Positions 4,680 through 5,835 of a stretch of DNA of 5,835 bases are shown one piece after another (the first letter of the stretch is position 1; each line of letters opens with the position of its first letter). The notes under the pieces are model-generated. The model had not been told where the DNA came from, searched no databases, and saw nothing but the letters and a program-made list of their open reading frames with translations. A program made the position numbers and the translations under genes. Origin of the DNA: an uncultured Clostridia bacterium (GTDB lineage: Bacteria > Bacillota > Clostridia > Oscillospirales > Ruminococcaceae); assembly GCA_945867255.1 (NCBI GenBank), contig CAMBHV010000104.1, positions 1 to 5,835 on the forward strand, written 5' to 3'.

Positions 4680-5835
4680 ATAAGTGAGAAAGGTGATAGG
4701 AATAAGGCATTTAAGAACAAAAAGAACGTTCTGGCCTGGGTCAAAGAGATGGAAGAGCTCATGACCCCGGATAAAGTCGTGTGGATCGATGGCTCGGAAG
4801 AACAGCTGAAAGCATTGCGCGAAGAGGCGTTCAGCACCGGTGAAATGCAGCCCCTGAACGAGGAGCTGCTGCCTGGTTGTATGCTGCACCACACTGCCAA
4901 GAACGATGTGGCCCGTGTAGAGGACCGCACGTTTATCTGCACCAAACACAAGGAAGACGCTGCGCCCATCAATAACTGGATGGAAACAAGCGAAATGAAA
5001 GCCAAGCTCATTCCCATGTACACGGGCGTGATGAAGGGCCGCACCATGTATGTGATTCCGTACTGCATGGGCCCCATTGGTTCGCCGTTCTCGAAGGTGG
5101 GCGTGGAAGTAACGGATTCTATCTATGTTGTACTGAACATGGATATCATGACGCGTGTGGGCGTAAAAGCGCTGCAGCAGCTGGGTGACGAATCGAACGA
5201 TTTCGTGCGCGGCCAGCACGCCAAGGCAGACATCGATGCCGAAAACCGTTACATTGTGCAGTTCCCGGAGGAAAACGCCATCTGGTCCATCAACTCCGGT
5301 TACGGCGGCAACGTGCTGCTGGGCAAAAAGTGCTTTGCACTGCGTATTGCTTCATATCAGGGCATGAAGGAAGGCTGGATGGCCGAGCACATGCTGATTC
5401 TTGGCATTGAGGACCCCACAGGCCATGTGGAGTACATCACGGCCGCATTCCCCTCTGCTTGCGGCAAAACAAACCTTGCCATGCTGATTCCGCCTGAAGT
5501 ATACGCCAAGAAGGGCTATAAGGTATGGACGGTGGGCGATGATATCGCTTGGATGCACATTGGCGATGACGGCCGTCTGTATGCCATCAACCCGGAGAAT
5601 GGTTTCTTCGGCGTAGCGCCTGGCACGAACGAAAAATCCAACCCCAATGCGTTGCACACCACCATGAAGAACACGATCTTCACCAACGTGGCGCACAACC
5701 TGGACAATAACACCGTGTGGTGGGAAGGCCTGGACAAGAACCCGCCTGAGGATGTTCAGGAGTGGACGGGCCTGGCCGTGGACGGCAAGGAGTACATTGC
5801 AAATGGCGGCAAGCTGGCCCACCCCAACAGCCGCT
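4680..5835 (+). CDS. pckG: GTP-dependent PEP carboxykinase, C-terminal end outside the window; start codon non-canonical or lost
   Basis: Cytoplasmic enzyme interconverting oxaloacetate + GTP with PEP + GDP + CO2, at the junction of gluconeogenesis and C4-acid fermentation. 385 of about 600 residues are present. Numbered from 4680: DVARVED with substrate Arg79; GRTMYVIPYCMGPIGSP; SGYGGNVLLGKKCFALR with metal ligand Lys217; AEHMLILG with metal ligand His237; the GTP-type P-loop FPSACGKTN (257-265) with active-site Cys261; and VGDD (285-288), the metal-binding kinase-2 loop. The Lys-His-Cys spacings (20 and 24) equal those of the animal enzyme. The frame is unambiguous through AWVKEMEEL (from 4734) back to the stop at 4629-4631, but contains no ATG, GTG or TTG before ATG 4749. 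I placed the start at ATA 4680 (would read MSEKGDRNKAF if AUG) after AAGGG (4671-4675). Alternatives are a point change or an indel. The family call is near certain and the start is not. Confidence 0.9.
   Translation, partial: MSEKGDRNKAFKNKKNVLAWVKEMEELMTPDKVVWIDGSEEQLKALREEAFSTGEMQPLNEELLPGCMLHHTAKNDVARVEDRTFICTKHKEDAAPINNWMETSEMKAKLIPMYTGVMKGRTMYVIPYCMGPIGSPFSKVGVEVTDSIYVVLNMDIMTRVGVKALQQLGDESNDFVRGQHAKADIDAENRYIVQFPEENAIWSINSGYGGNVLLGKKCFALRIASYQGMKEGWMAEHMLILGIEDPTGHVEYITAAFPSACGKTNLAMLIPPEVYAKKGYKVWTVGDDIAWMHIGDDGRLYAINPENGFFGVAPGTNEKSNPNALHTTMKNTIFTNVAHNLDNNTVWWEGLDKNPPEDVQEWTGLAVDGKEYIANGGKLAHPNSR

Noticed and set aside
4251..5219. Long minus-strand open frame (322 codons) opposite the start of pckG
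   Set aside because: It runs antisense to the conserved pckG coding sequence and through the DUF3592 gene and both promoters, its product is histidine-rich and lacks domains, and no ribosome site or family match is visible.
1..5835. Defence island, prophage, insertion sequence or CRISPR content
   Set aside because: No transposase, integrase, phage or nuclease gene, no terminal repeats and no repeat-spacer pattern were found; the genes are typical housekeeping and small regulatory genes.

Overview
The window looks like ordinary chromosome from a low-to-mid GC Firmicute of the class Clostridia, possibly the Oscillospiraceae/Ruminococcaceae. This is inferred from the gene set: fermentative acetate kinase, GTP-type PEP carboxykinase, the TmcAL tRNA-modifying ligase, and a LytTR-DUF3021 pair. 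Strong purine-rich Shine-Dalgarno sites and TTGaca/TATAAT promoters fit. I cannot name a species. I see no mobile element, CRISPR array, tRNA or rRNA.

Layout. (1) 1-946, minus: ackA, acetate kinase, missing its C-terminal end at the window edge. (2) 947-1099: divergent control region with a perfect ATTATATAAT palindrome that can act as the -10 element in both directions. (3) 1100-2868, plus: tmcAL (acetate-dependent tRNA-Met cytidine ligase) and a P-loop kinase whose start lies inside tmcAL; a clear intrinsic terminator follows. (4) 3002-3928, plus: a stand-alone LytTR DNA-binding regulator followed by a four-helix DUF3021 membrane protein, the known two-gene LytTR regulatory arrangement. (5) 3947-3983: an 11-bp perfect hairpin serving as a two-way terminator for convergent genes. 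(6) 4007-4375, minus: a small DUF3592-like membrane protein. (7) 4376-4679: a divergent control region with a promoter for each side and two inverted repeats. (8) 4680-5835, plus: pckG, GTP-dependent PEP carboxykinase, cut by the window end.

How the genes relate. The two flanking enzymes belong to central carbon metabolism: acetate kinase makes ATP and acetate from acetyl phosphate, and PEP carboxykinase connects oxaloacetate and PEP. TmcAL uses acetate and ATP to acetylate the wobble cytidine of elongator tRNA-Met, so its divergent pairing with ackA is a plausible metabolic link. The LytTR/DUF3021 pair is a separate regulatory cassette with unknown input and targets.

The most unusual point is the start of pckG. 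The coding frame is clear and well conserved, yet between the upstream in-frame stop (4629-4631) and the conserved N-terminal helix there is no ATG, GTG or TTG. Either translation starts at a rare AUA codon (4680), or the start has been lost or shifted by a point change or indel.
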